Source: Companilactobacillus mishanensis
GTDB taxonomy: Bacteria; Bacillota; Bacilli; Lactobacillales; Lactobacillaceae
Direction: 5' to 3'
NCBI RefSeq assembly: GCF_003946505.1
Contig: NZ_RHON01000009.1
Location: 1-64,000 of the forward strand
DNA length: 64,000 bases
Shown here: piece by piece, positions 35,632-44,097 of the stretch
Layout: each line of letters begins with the position of its first letter
Position numbering within the stretch: the first letter of the stretch is position 1
Notes under the pieces: model-generated
What the model saw: only the letters and a program-made list of their open reading frames with translations
Database searches by the model: none
What the model was told of the DNA's origin: nothing
Made by a program: the position numbers and the translations under genes

Positions 35632-36295
35632 GTTGTTGTACTCTAATTTTTCAAAATTATTGCTAAAAGATTATTTGTATCCTATTATGTTGGCATTCTT
35701 AATAATTTTTGAATTAATGTTTGGATTATTAATAAGTGGGAGTTCTACCATAAAGTTTTCAGTTTTAGTTATATTGAATTTCTTCTTTGCTTTACTTATG
35801 GCAATGTCATTTTTAAAAAATGATCAACGAGAAAATCGATATTTCAAGCAACGCATTGGCAGTTATCCCAGATATGTGATTGTTCAAATGTTAGTTTTAG
35901 TTTCAGCTAACGTTGTTACTGCTATTATTTCTGGCATATTTAGTTTTTTGATTTCAAGTTCACCTATCAATAATGCGACGATGATACTTACTTTGATAAC
36001 TACCGAAATATTAGGTACATCAATAGCATTATTGTTCAAATCACAATGGGGCAGTCACAAGTATTTGGCTCCGATCGGATTAATAATTTTTATTTTATTT
36101 GCTCTGGCCGATAGTAATAATTATATTTTGAGTTATGTTAATTGGATTTTGCCGCCAGTAAATATAGTAGTCGAAACATTCCAAGAGCAATCCGGAATGT
36201 CTAGACTATTACCTCTAGCCTTACGACAATTAATATATGCCATGGTACTTTTGACCGTCAGTGGGTTATTCAATAAAAAAAGTTACCGAAAATAG
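35621..36295 (+). CDS. ABC transporter membrane subunit
   Basis: 224 residues from TTG 35621 (a TTG at 35603 would give six more residues; both overlap the ATPase gene). Six hydrophobic segments (about 20-40, 45-64, 85-110, 120-140, 150-170, 195-215). Small ABC-2-like permease with no conserved sequence motif I recognise. Translational coupling with the ATPase indicates one complex. Confidence 0.7.
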   Translation: MKFKLLYSNFSKLLLKDYLYPIMLAFLIIFELMFGLLISGSSTIKFSVLVILNFFFALLMAMSFLKNDQRENRYFKQRIGSYPRYVIVQMLVLVSANVVTAIISGIFSFLISSSPINNATMILTLITTEILGTSIALLFKSQWGSHKYLAPIGLIIFILFALADSNNYILSYVNWILPPVNIVVETFQEQSGMSRLLPLALRQLIYAMVLLTVSGLFNKKSYRK

Positions 36296-36366
36296 AAGAA
36301 AATGCTTGCCATTAAAAGCTCTTTTTGATTAAATATCGGAATGAAGATTTTTATGGAGGTCGTAAA

Positions 36367-36891
36367 ATGAGCAATATCTATTTGCGTCAGGCAAGAGAAG
36401 AAGATTTACCAAAAGTTTTAGACATCATCTCTGGTGCTAAAAAAACATTGAGAGACCGTGGCGTTGACCAATGGCAAACTGGTTATCCTGATGAAGCAAT
36501 TTTAAAGCAAGATTTAAAAGATGGAATTAATTACGTTATGTTATTAGATGGTGAAGTTGTTGGAACTGCAGCCTTGCAACAAGACAATGATCCTAACTAT
36601 ATTGATCTGCAAGGTGGCAACTGGGCAGATGATTCACACGAGAATTTCTCAGTTATTCACCGTATTGCAGTAGAGCCAGGACATCAGGGACAACATTTAT
36701 CAGCTGCGTTGATCCGTCAATTGTTGACGACATCGTATGCACGTGGATTTAGCGATGTTCGAATCGATACACATCCAGACAATTTGGTTATGCAACACGT
36801 AATCACTTCAAACGGATTTATCGAAAAAGGATTAATTTCAATGGAAGAAGATGAAGGTGCACGTAAGGCTTATCAAATTATCTTGCACTAG
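36367..36891 (+). CDS. GNAT-family N-acetyltransferase
   Basis: 174 residues from the ATG preceded by ATGGAGG; an upstream in-frame start has no ribosome binding site. GNAT elements: IYLRQAREEDLPKVLDII at the start, VIHRIAVEPGHQGQHLSAALI with the acetyl-CoA pyrophosphate loop (Q/RxxGxG/A in variant form, HQGQHL), and VRIDTHPDNLVMQHVITSNGF at the C-terminal half. The substrate is unknown. Confidence 0.88.
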   Translation: MSNIYLRQAREEDLPKVLDIISGAKKTLRDRGVDQWQTGYPDEAILKQDLKDGINYVMLLDGEVVGTAALQQDNDPNYIDLQGGNWADDSHENFSVIHRIAVEPGHQGQHLSAALIRQLLTTSYARGFSDVRIDTHPDNLVMQHVITSNGFIEKGLISMEEDEGARKAYQIILH

Positions 36892-36938
36892 TCTACATTC
36901 TATTTTGGTCCAAAAAGTCGTATAATTATTTTTATGAT

Positions 36939-36964
36939 AAACCATCTTTCATGATGGTTTTTTT
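36939..36964 (+). terminator. Intrinsic terminator of the GNAT gene
   Basis: AAACCATC-tttcat-GATGGTTT followed by TTTT. Confidence 0.8.
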
Positions 36965-37016
36965 GCTATAAAAGACCAAAAACATGTTAGTATTTAGTCG
37001 ATTAGGAGAGAAAAAA

Positions 37017-38186
37017 GTGAAATTCAAAAATCTAACACATAAAATTCTCAGACCACGTCCTTCTGCATTTATTTCTCAACAGTTAGATAGATTTTTGGGA
37101 CAAATAAAGCCCAGACCATTTTTTACGGATTATATAATTAATGCCTATAACACTAATGCTAAAAAACGTATCAGTAAGAATTCATTGACGCTTTCTGTTT
37201 TGACAGACACGCATGCTAAAGCGGTTGCGAGTGCCTCTTACTATGGATTGAATGGTGCACGTCACATTGTGGAAGCCAACAAGGCTTGTGATGATCTACC
37301 AATTGATCTGAATGTTCACCTCGGTGATATGATCGATGGTTCAGACAAACCTGAGATAAGTCGAGGCTTATTAGAGTTTGCTGTCGAAAATTATCAAAAC
37401 AGTAAACATTCTTTTTATGTGCTCGAAGGTAATCATGATGAAAATGATAAATACGATGAACACCGATTTATTAGTTCAGCCTCATTCAATAGGGATGACT
37501 ACTACCAATTAGTAACAAAAAAAGTTTTTGATCAGCCAGAAATAAGCCGTTTGAATTCGGTTTCAAAAATAGGTTGGTTTGATAAAGGTAGTGTCCGCGT
37601 GATATTCTTGAATACTAGTGACATTCCCTATATTTTGAATGGAAACACTAAGAAGTATGATTTCAAGAAAGTTCGCGGAGTTCGTGAGCAACAATTGGAA
37701 GATTTAATTACAGTTTTAGAAAAAACCGTCGATAAAAGGATGGTAGTATTTGGTCATGCAAACCTGATCAGCCCAAGTGGACGGTCTGCGTTGAATTTTA
37801 ATGGTGATTTAGTACAAAAAGTATTTACTAGTTTCAATAATAAAGAGTCTGGTTTATTAAAAAATGAATTAACTGGTGATTTTGGAGTTAATCTACACTA
37901 TGACTTCAATGATACCGGTATTTCACAGATTTCTAACTATATTTGTGGTCATATGCATTATGAAAAGTACTACAAAGTTGGTGGAATTAATCATATAATA
38001 TTAAATTGTTCGGCTTTAATGGGGAAGAAACATGGCCTAACAACTGATTACAATAAAAAATGGGACAGAAGATACAATGAAGTGTCAGAGTTGGCAGGTT
38101 ATTTCATTGATATCGATCCCGATAAAATGTTGCTACAGATCTTTGGATATGGATCGGCAACCCGATATGTAAGTTTTGAAATTTAA
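37017..38186 (+). CDS. Calcineurin-like metallophosphoesterase
   Basis: 389 residues from GTG 37017, with AGGAGAG upstream. Dimetal motifs in order: LTDTHA (variant of DxH), LGDMID (GD), EGNHDE (GNHD), VFGHAN (GH) and CGHMHY (GHxH). About 60 N-terminal residues precede the catalytic domain. Substrate unknown; members act on cyclic nucleotides, nucleotides or cell-wall phosphoesters. It lies 12 bases before asnB and is probably co-transcribed with it. Confidence 0.82.
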   Translation: MKFKNLTHKILRPRPSAFISQQLDRFLGQIKPRPFFTDYIINAYNTNAKKRISKNSLTLSVLTDTHAKAVASASYYGLNGARHIVEANKACDDLPIDLNVHLGDMIDGSDKPEISRGLLEFAVENYQNSKHSFYVLEGNHDENDKYDEHRFISSASFNRDDYYQLVTKKVFDQPEISRLNSVSKIGWFDKGSVRVIFLNTSDIPYILNGNTKKYDFKKVRGVREQQLEDLITVLEKTVDKRMVVFGHANLISPSGRSALNFNGDLVQKVFTSFNNKESGLLKNELTGDFGVNLHYDFNDTGISQISNYICGHMHYEKYYKVGGINHIILNCSALMGKKHGLTTDYNKKWDRRYNEVSELAGYFIDIDPDKMLLQIFGYGSATRYVSFEI

Positions 38187-38197
38187 GGAGAATTAAT

Positions 38198-40096
38198 ATG
38201 TGCGGTATCGTCGGTTTTGTAGACAAAAAAATAGCTGATAAGAAACCAGTTATAGAGTCCATGATGGAAGCAATCAAACATCGTGGTCCAAACAGTTCGG
38301 GAGAATTGATCGATGGGAGCGTCGCACTTGGATTTCGTCGTTTAAGTATTATTGATATAAAGAGTGGTATGCAACCTATTTATAATGAAGATCGTAGCAA
38401 AGCTATTATCTTTAATGGTGAAATTTACAACTATCAAGATGTTAGAAAAGAACTACTTAAAGCAGGACATATTTTTACAACAGATACTGATACCGAGGTA
38501 TTGTTACACGGATTTGAAGAGTGGGGAATTACTGACCTATTAAAGAAAATTCGTGGGATGTTCGCTTTTGTTATTTATGATCTAGAAACAGGAGATATCA
38601 CAGGTGCACGTGATTTCTTTGGTATCAAACCACTATATTATTACAATAAAAATGGTACTTTCATCTTTGGTTCTGAAATAAAATCATTTTTGAAGCAACC
38701 TAACTTTCAAAAAGAACTTAATAAAGAGGCATTGAAGCCTTATTTGACTTTCCAATATTCTGCCTTGAATGAAACATTTTTCAAGAATGTTTTCCGTATT
38801 CCTGAAGGCCATTACTTTACATTTAAAAATGGTAAATTAAGCATCAAAAAATATTGGGATATGCAATTCAAAGATAATCATTTGAGCTTTGAAGATACAG
38901 TTAAAAAAATCGATGAATCACTTCGTGATTCTGTTAAAGCACATGCTATTAGTGATGTTCCCGTTGGATCATTGCTATCTAGTGGTGTCGATTCTAGTTA
39001 TGTTACAGCTATTCTCAAACCAGAACACACGTATTCGATCGATTTCGATACAAGTACTTATGAAGAGGGAAGCGCCGCTAAGGTACTTGCTGACACATTA
39101 GGTTTAGAAAATACTCGTGGAATCGTAACAGCTGATGAGGCTATGAAAGCTCTGCCTTTGATCCAATATTATATGGATGAACCAGATTCTAATCCATCGT
39201 GTGTTCCACTATATTTCTTAACGAAATTAGCAAGTAAAGATGTTACCGTTATTCTTTCAGGTGAGGGTGCCGACGAATTGTTCGCTGGCTACGCTAATTA
39301 CGGCTATCACTCACACTCTAAGACTGTAAGGGTATTTGCCGAGCAACTGAAGAAACTTCCTAAGGGAGTCCGTTATAAGCTTGCTCACGGATTTAAGAAG
39401 TTACCTAACTTTCCTGGAAGATTGCATTTATATGAATCAACAGCTAAAGCTGAAGAATTTTTCATTGGTCAAGCAAAGATATTCAGTGAACAAGATGCCG
39501 CCGATATCGTAAAGCCAGATTTCGAAAAATCACGTTCAGTTAAAGATATCGTTATGAGAAGTTATAGCAAGGTTTCTAATTATAATGATGAAGTTAAGAA
39601 GATGCAGTACTTGGATATTCATCAATTTATGGCCAACGATATCCTATTGAAAGCCGACCGTATGAGTATGGCTAACTCAATGGAGTTACGTGTACCATTC
39701 TTGGATAAAGAAGTAGCAGAATTAGCAGCTGGAATCCCAACAAAATACTTGTTGAATAGCAAAGATAGTAAATATGCATTAAGAGTTGCGGCAGAACGTG
39801 CCTTGCCAGAAGCTTGGGCAAAACGTGAAAAGCTAGGCTTCCCAGTTCCAATCAGAGACTGGATGCATACAGAAAAAGTCTATAACGAATTGCATGACTT
39901 CTTCAGTGAAGACTTCGTTGGTAAATTCTTTGATCAAAAGAAATTACTAGAAATGTTAGATGGTTTCTATCATGATTTAAATGATGATAGAAGAAAAATT
40001 TGGACAGTTTATACTTTCTTAATTTGGTATAAAGTATTCTTTATTGAAGACGGAAAGAAACCAGAAGTCGATCCACAAGTTCAAGAGTGCGAATAA
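38198..40096 (+). CDS. asnB: Glutamine-dependent amidotransferase, asparagine synthetase B family
   Basis: 632 residues. Met1-Cys2 of the N-terminal glutaminase domain (MCGIVGFVDKK), then GEIYNYQDVR, and the synthetase domain with PP-loop SLLSSGVDSSYV (about 262-273) and SGEGADELFAGY. Length and layout equal Bacillus subtilis AsnB, which amidates peptidoglycan meso-diaminopimelate, as does AsnB1 of Lactobacillus plantarum. Asparagine synthesis is the alternative. AAGGAGAATTA precedes the ATG. Codon use in the last third is that of a well-expressed gene. The stop lies at the entry of a tandem structured repeat. Confidence 0.9.
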   Translation: MCGIVGFVDKKIADKKPVIESMMEAIKHRGPNSSGELIDGSVALGFRRLSIIDIKSGMQPIYNEDRSKAIIFNGEIYNYQDVRKELLKAGHIFTTDTDTEVLLHGFEEWGITDLLKKIRGMFAFVIYDLETGDITGARDFFGIKPLYYYNKNGTFIFGSEIKSFLKQPNFQKELNKEALKPYLTFQYSALNETFFKNVFRIPEGHYFTFKNGKLSIKKYWDMQFKDNHLSFEDTVKKIDESLRDSVKAHAISDVPVGSLLSSGVDSSYVTAILKPEHTYSIDFDTSTYEEGSAAKVLADTLGLENTRGIVTADEAMKALPLIQYYMDEPDSNPSCVPLYFLTKLASKDVTVILSGEGADELFAGYANYGYHSHSKTVRVFAEQLKKLPKGVRYKLAHGFKKLPNFPGRLHLYESTAKAEEFFIGQAKIFSEQDAADIVKPDFEKSRSVKDIVMRSYSKVSNYNDEVKKMQYLDIHQFMANDILLKADRMSMANSMELRVPFLDKEVAELAAGIPTKYLLNSKDSKYALRVAAERALPEAWAKREKLGFPVPIRDWMHTEKVYNELHDFFSEDFVGKFFDQKKLLEMLDGFYHDLNDDRRKIWTVYTFLIWYKVFFIEDGKKPEVDPQVQECE

Positions 40097-40121
40097 TGGC
40101 GTTAAACTCCGAGCATAGCCT

Positions 40122-40307
40122 AGGTAGAGGAATCGCTGACGAAGTCAGCAATTTCGCTACCGTAGCTAAGCGGAGGGAGTTGCCATTAGTTGCACGTTTC
40201 CGCAAAACTAGAGCAGGTAGAGGAATCGATGACAAAGTCAGCAATTTCACTACCGTAGCTAAGCGGAGGGAGTTGCCATTAATTACACGTTTCCGCAAAA
40301 CTAGAGG
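40122..40307 (+). repeat. Tandem direct repeat (2 x 93 bp) of a structured 3'-UTR element, family 4
   Basis: Copies 40122-40214 and 40215-40307 differ at only about seven positions. Each unit contains GGTAGAGGAATCG, TGACGAAGTCA-type hairpin, CGTAGCTAAGCGGAGG and CACGTTTCCGC. The word GAGCATAGCCTAGG precedes copy 1 and is shared with elements at 43893 and 46044. It lies between the asnB stop and its terminator. Confidence 0.82.
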
Positions 40308-40400
40308 ATAGAAATACAATTTTGAAGTGTGTTATTGAGTTTTGAAGGAAACGTACTAGATCAATATAATTTCAAAAAATCATATACAACAAAAACACCA

Positions 40401-40434
40401 AAAAAGCCTGGGTAAACCACCCAAGCTTTTTTTT
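40401..40434 (+). terminator. Intrinsic terminator of the asnB transcript
   Basis: AAAAGCCTGGG-taaacca-CCCAAGCTTTT followed by T-run. Confidence 0.85.
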
Positions 40435-40442
40435 AAAAGTAC

Positions 40443-40465
40443 TATCTAGTTTTAAAAACTAGATA
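40443..40465. promoter_or_regulatory. 23-bp perfect palindrome over the -35 region of the DUF1836 operon
   Basis: TATCTAGTTTT-A-AAAACTAGATA. A TATAAT box follows at 40473-40478, so the palindrome occupies the -35 region and is placed like an operator. DUF1836 itself has a MerR-like N-terminus and could be the protein that binds it. Confidence 0.55.
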
Positions 40466-40521
40466 AAAGAGTTATAATTACTACGATAAATTATATGGGT
40501 TACTAAATAGGGGGAATATTA

Positions 40522-41055
40522 GTGCAAGAATTGGAGCAGTGGTTGAAAGAAATTCAGGATTATAAACTACCAAGGTGGGAAAACTTACCTGAATTGGAAT
40601 TATACCGTGATCAACTTTTAACTTTAGTCGAGAGGTATATTGGTCCGGTTTGGATCGAAGATACCCCTGTTGTTACTGCTTCAATGGTCAATAATTATGT
40701 AAAAAACGGACTGATGCCAGCACCTGTAAAGAAGCGTTACACACGTGAACATCTGGCTTATCTGATAGTAATAACATTTTTGAAGCAGGTAGTTTCGATG
40801 GATGAAATTGAAACTGGTATCATGGCCCAAACAAGACAAGCTGGCGGAGTTGAGCTTGCCTATAATACTTTTTGCGAAAAGCAAGAGGCGTCGATCCGCT
40901 CTTTGAATCAGTTTGATCAAACCAATCAAACTGACACGAGTTCATTAGAGAATTTATTGATCGACATGGTGACCAGATCGTTTTCTACAAAATTGATAAC
41001 CAGAAAGATTTTATCGATTGAAACTTCTGCTCATATGGAGAAGAAGGGTAAATAA
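40522..41055 (+). CDS. DUF1836 protein (MerR-like helix-turn-helix)
   Basis: 177 residues from GTG, with AGGGGGAA upstream. The central part, VVTASMVNNYVKNGLMPAPVKKRYTREHLAYLIVI, resembles a MerR winged helix, as is usual for DUF1836. The C-terminal half is helical. Function not established in any species known to me. Two bases separate it from the DegV gene, a common pairing in lactobacilli. A perfect palindrome in its promoter suggests autoregulation. Confidence 0.85.
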   Translation: MQELEQWLKEIQDYKLPRWENLPELELYRDQLLTLVERYIGPVWIEDTPVVTASMVNNYVKNGLMPAPVKKRYTREHLAYLIVITFLKQVVSMDEIETGIMAQTRQAGGVELAYNTFCEKQEASIRSLNQFDQTNQTDTSSLENLLIDMVTRSFSTKLITRKILSIETSAHMEKKGK

Positions 41056-41057
41056 AT

Positions 41058-41912
41058 ATGACTGAAAAAATTGCCGTTTTTGTGGACTCTTGTTGTGATA
41101 TGCCGACGGAGTATTTGGAAAAACCTGGTGTTTATGAATTACCAATGCAGATAATTTATAAGGAACACAATTTCTTAGACAGGGTCAACATTAGTGCAGA
41201 ACAGGTATACGACAACTTGGAAACAGAGATTCCCAAGACATCATTGCCATCAGGAGACTGTATTCAACGTAGCTTAGATGAATGTTACGCTGATGGATAT
41301 ACTAAAATAATTTCGATTTCAATTTCTTCTAATTTGAGTGGAACATATCATTTTTTGAACACATTTTTAGAGGATGATTCAAGATTTACATATCGTGCGT
41401 TTGATACCAGACAGGTTTCAATAGGTTCAGGATTGATTGCTGTTGCTGCCAAAAACTTGATTGATGAAGGAAAAAGCTTTGATGAAGTAGCTACAGCGGT
41501 CGAGTACTCGATCGAACACGCCGTAACCTATTTTTGTATTCCAACGTTGACCTATTTACGGGCCGGTGGAAGAATCGGTTTGGTATCTTCAGTTGTCGGT
41601 GGGATGTTAAAACTCGCTCCAATCATTACTTGTAATGAAGAGGGAATTTATACATCGATCGGAAAAGCCCGAGGAATGAAACGTGGTCAAAAAATAATGT
41701 TGGACTTAGTCAAAAAGTTTATTGGTGACGATACTGACTACTTAATTGCTGTTTCTCACGGAGCTGATGAAGAAGCTGGTGGGAAAATGCTTACCTTGCT
41801 GGATGAAAAAGGTTATAGTGGCAAAAAGCAGTTTTTTGGTCAATGTGGACCCGCACTTGGAGTACACACAGGCCCCGGCCTAGTAGGGGTCGCAGTCTGT
41901 AAATTAAGTTAA
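41058..41912 (+). CDS. DegV-family fatty-acid-binding protein
   Basis: 284 residues. DegV fold: VDSCCDMPTEYL at the start, SLPSGD and SISSNLSGTYHFL in the lipid-head-group pocket, TLTYLRAGGRIG and a C-terminal G-rich GPGLVGVAV. In staphylococci such proteins (FakB) present fatty acids to the kinase FakA for phosphorylation; no fakA is in the window. Translationally linked to DUF1836. Confidence 0.92.
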   Translation: MTEKIAVFVDSCCDMPTEYLEKPGVYELPMQIIYKEHNFLDRVNISAEQVYDNLETEIPKTSLPSGDCIQRSLDECYADGYTKIISISISSNLSGTYHFLNTFLEDDSRFTYRAFDTRQVSIGSGLIAVAAKNLIDEGKSFDEVATAVEYSIEHAVTYFCIPTLTYLRAGGRIGLVSSVVGGMLKLAPIITCNEEGIYTSIGKARGMKRGQKIMLDLVKKFIGDDTDYLIAVSHGADEEAGGKMLTLLDEKGYSGKKQFFGQCGPALGVHTGPGLVGVAVCKLS

Positions 41913-41915
41913 AGT

Positions 41916-41947
41916 AAAGAGGCACAGCAAAGGCTGTTCCTCTTTTT
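41916..41947 (+). terminator. Intrinsic terminator of the DUF1836-degV operon
   Basis: AAAGAGGCACAGC-aaag-GCTGTTCCTCTTT followed by T-run. Confidence 0.85.
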
Positions 41948-42117
41948 TGTTCGGCGTTATAATGGCTACAAAGTGGCGGATATATGAGCGTCACGTTACG
42001 AAATATACATATATGGTATAATCGACTATGATTGTTATGAATTAAAAATATTTGAATTAGAGTGAGAGGCTGATACCTATCGAAACTGAATCAGGAAAGA
42101 AATTCACGCCTGTTTTA

Positions 42118-43353
42118 TTGGGTAGTGATATGAACGTTTACGGAATGGCCCGTGCTTTCCACGAAATGTATGGTGGTACAGTTACCGCATATGCTGAAGC
42201 ACAGTTGGCACCGACTCGTTTTACAAAAATCGTTGATTTACACCTCTTTTCAGGATTTTCCGAAGATCCAGCATTTATTGAAAAGATGCGTGAAATCGCT
42301 AAAATATATCAAAAACATGATGAACCTGTAATCTTAATTGGCTGTGGGGACGGCTACGCTGAACTTATCAGTAAACATAAAGAGGAATTATCAAAGACAT
42401 TTATTTGCCCATACGTTGACTATGATCTTTTGAGATCATTGAACAATAAAGAGAGTTTCTATAATGTTGCTGACAAGCACAAGTTGCCACATCCATTAAC
42501 AAAGATCATCACCAAAGAAATGTATACCAAAAACGAGGACATGGATGTACCTTTCGATTATCCAGTCGCATTAAAACCCGCAAATAGTGTGGAATGGTTG
42601 GATATTCATTTTGAAGGTCGAAAGAAAGCATTTACGATTCATTCAAAAGAAGAATACTTAGATATCGTTGGTAAAATCTATGATAACGGCTATACATCTG
42701 ATTTGATCTTGCAAGACTTCATTCCAGGTGATGATTCCAACATGCGTGTTCTTAATGCGTACGTTGATAAGGAACATCACGTTAAGATGATGTGCTTAGG
42801 ACATCCAATTTTGGAAGATCCAACTCCACAAGCAATTGGTAACTATGTTGCTATCGTTCCAGAATTCAACCAAGATGTGTATGACCTTGTTCAAAAATTC
42901 CTCGAGGATATTGAATTTACAGGTTATGCTAACTTTGATATGAAATATGACTCAAGAGACAAGACATTCAAGTTCTTTGAAATCAACTTGAGAATGGGAC
43001 GTAGTAGTTTCTTTGTTACCTTAAATGGTTACAATCTTGCTAAATATGTTGTTGAAGATTATATTGAAGATAGCTTAGAAAACACACCTACTGTTTATGC
43101 TAATAAGAACAAAGCTCAACATAAATTATGGCTTGGTGTACCAGTTAAAGTATTCAAGAAATACGCTGCTGACAACGAAGCTAGTCACTATGCTGAAGAA
43201 CTTATCAAGCAAGAACGTACAGGGACAACTGTTTTCTATGATAAGGATCGTTCCTTCAAACGTTGGTTACTTTTGACATATATGTTCCATAATTATGTCA
43301 AACGATTCAATCAATACTTTGAAGTAAATAAGGGACGTGACTTCAAAAACTAG
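42118..43353 (+). CDS. ATP-grasp carboxylate-amine ligase-like protein; start uncertain
   Basis: 411 residues from TTG 42118, but the frame reads protein-like for about 15 codons further up (IETESGKKFTPVLLGSDMNVYG), where no ATG, GTG or TTG occurs before a stop at 42058. The upstream KFTPVLLG looks like the first beta strand of the fold, so the true start may be a non-standard codon (ATA 42073 or ATC 42079) after GAGAGG. The ATP-grasp core shows YPVALKPANSVEW, LILQDFIPGDDSNMRV and FEINLRMGRSS. Relatives join a carboxylate to an amine; the substrate is unknown. A Usp gene follows after 12 bases. A TATAAT box lies at 42017. Confidence 0.8.
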   Translation: MGSDMNVYGMARAFHEMYGGTVTAYAEAQLAPTRFTKIVDLHLFSGFSEDPAFIEKMREIAKIYQKHDEPVILIGCGDGYAELISKHKEELSKTFICPYVDYDLLRSLNNKESFYNVADKHKLPHPLTKIITKEMYTKNEDMDVPFDYPVALKPANSVEWLDIHFEGRKKAFTIHSKEEYLDIVGKIYDNGYTSDLILQDFIPGDDSNMRVLNAYVDKEHHVKMMCLGHPILEDPTPQAIGNYVAIVPEFNQDVYDLVQKFLEDIEFTGYANFDMKYDSRDKTFKFFEINLRMGRSSFFVTLNGYNLAKYVVEDYIEDSLENTPTVYANKNKAQHKLWLGVPVKVFKKYAADNEASHYAEELIKQERTGTTVFYDKDRSFKRWLLLTYMFHNYVKRFNQYFEVNKGRDFKN

Positions 43354-43365
43354 GGGGTTGATTAG

Positions 43366-43830
43366 ATGGATGATTTACGTGATTACAAAGTCACAAAAAT
43401 TGAGTACGACAAGATTTTGATTTGTGTGGATTCAGATGACTTTGTATCTTCGAAAAATGCCTTTAACTATGCCTGCTCATTAGCTAAACACTATGATGCA
43501 AAGCTCGGTATAGTTTCAGTATTGGAAACCGGTGATTTGAATATTTTCCAATCATTGGATAAAGATACACTTGCAGAACGTCGCAATGAGATCAAAGAGT
43601 TACTTGAAGGTTATGGTCAAAAGGCCAAGACTTATGGCGTTAAGGATGTTCATTTGATGGTTACCGAAGGTAATCCAGGACATGTTATCGTTGAAAAAGT
43701 AATTCCAGCCTTTGAGCCGGATTTAGTTATCGTTGGTGTTGAAGAAAAGAATCGTAATCGTAATACAATCGGTTCACAAGCAGCACGTATCGTTAATGAC
43801 TCAAAAGTATCAGTTTCAGTTATTAGATAA
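43366..43830 (+). CDS. Universal stress protein, UspA family
   Basis: 154 residues. YDKILICVDSDDFVSSKNAFN at the start and the nucleotide-binding region LVIVGVEEKNRNRNTIGSQAARIVNDSKVS. The glycine pattern of ATP-binding Usps is partly lost (G..G present as VGVEE...IGS), so ATP binding is uncertain. In operon with the ATP-grasp gene, spacing 12 bases with AGGGGG. Confidence 0.88.
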   Translation: MDDLRDYKVTKIEYDKILICVDSDDFVSSKNAFNYACSLAKHYDAKLGIVSVLETGDLNIFQSLDKDTLAERRNEIKELLEGYGQKAKTYGVKDVHLMVTEGNPGHVIVEKVIPAFEPDLVIVGVEEKNRNRNTIGSQAARIVNDSKVSVSVIR

Positions 43831-43842
43831 TGAGTAAAAATT

Positions 43843-43874
43843 AAGAGGCCGTGACATAAGTCGCAGCCTCTTTT
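43843..43874 (+). terminator. Intrinsic terminator of the ATP-grasp/usp operon
   Basis: AAGAGGC...GAC-ataa-GTC...GCCTCTTTT. Confidence 0.75.
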
Positions 43875-43892
43875 CGTTTACAAATTTTTATT

Positions 43893-44001
43893 TCCTAAAC
43901 GTGCAACAAAAGGCTGCAACCTCCGCTTAGCTACGGAACACAAACGATTGAAAGTTCCAATCATTCGTATTCCTAGGCTATGCTCGGTGGCAAAGCGCCT
44001 T
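43893..44001 (-). repeat. Structured element, family 4, isolated minus-strand copy
   Basis: On the minus strand it reads GAGCATAGCCTAGG ... CGTAGCTAAGCGGAGG ... GTTGCACGTTT, the word order of the asnB-linked copies, with a hairpin AATGATTGGAACTTTCAATC between. It is the only copy opposite to the preceding gene and lies after that gene's terminator. Confidence 0.7.
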
Positions 44002-44097
44002 CTGTCACACTCTCTTTTAATATTGTTAAGCTCTATGCTTTCAGATATAAATATTTTAGTGATATAGTAGTATGCAAATGATAGTGGTGGTGAATTT

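Noticed and set aside
40087..40319. Open frames on both strands with an internally repeated protein
   Set aside because: They are translations of the tandem 93-bp structured element; both strands are open because the unit is a multiple of three.
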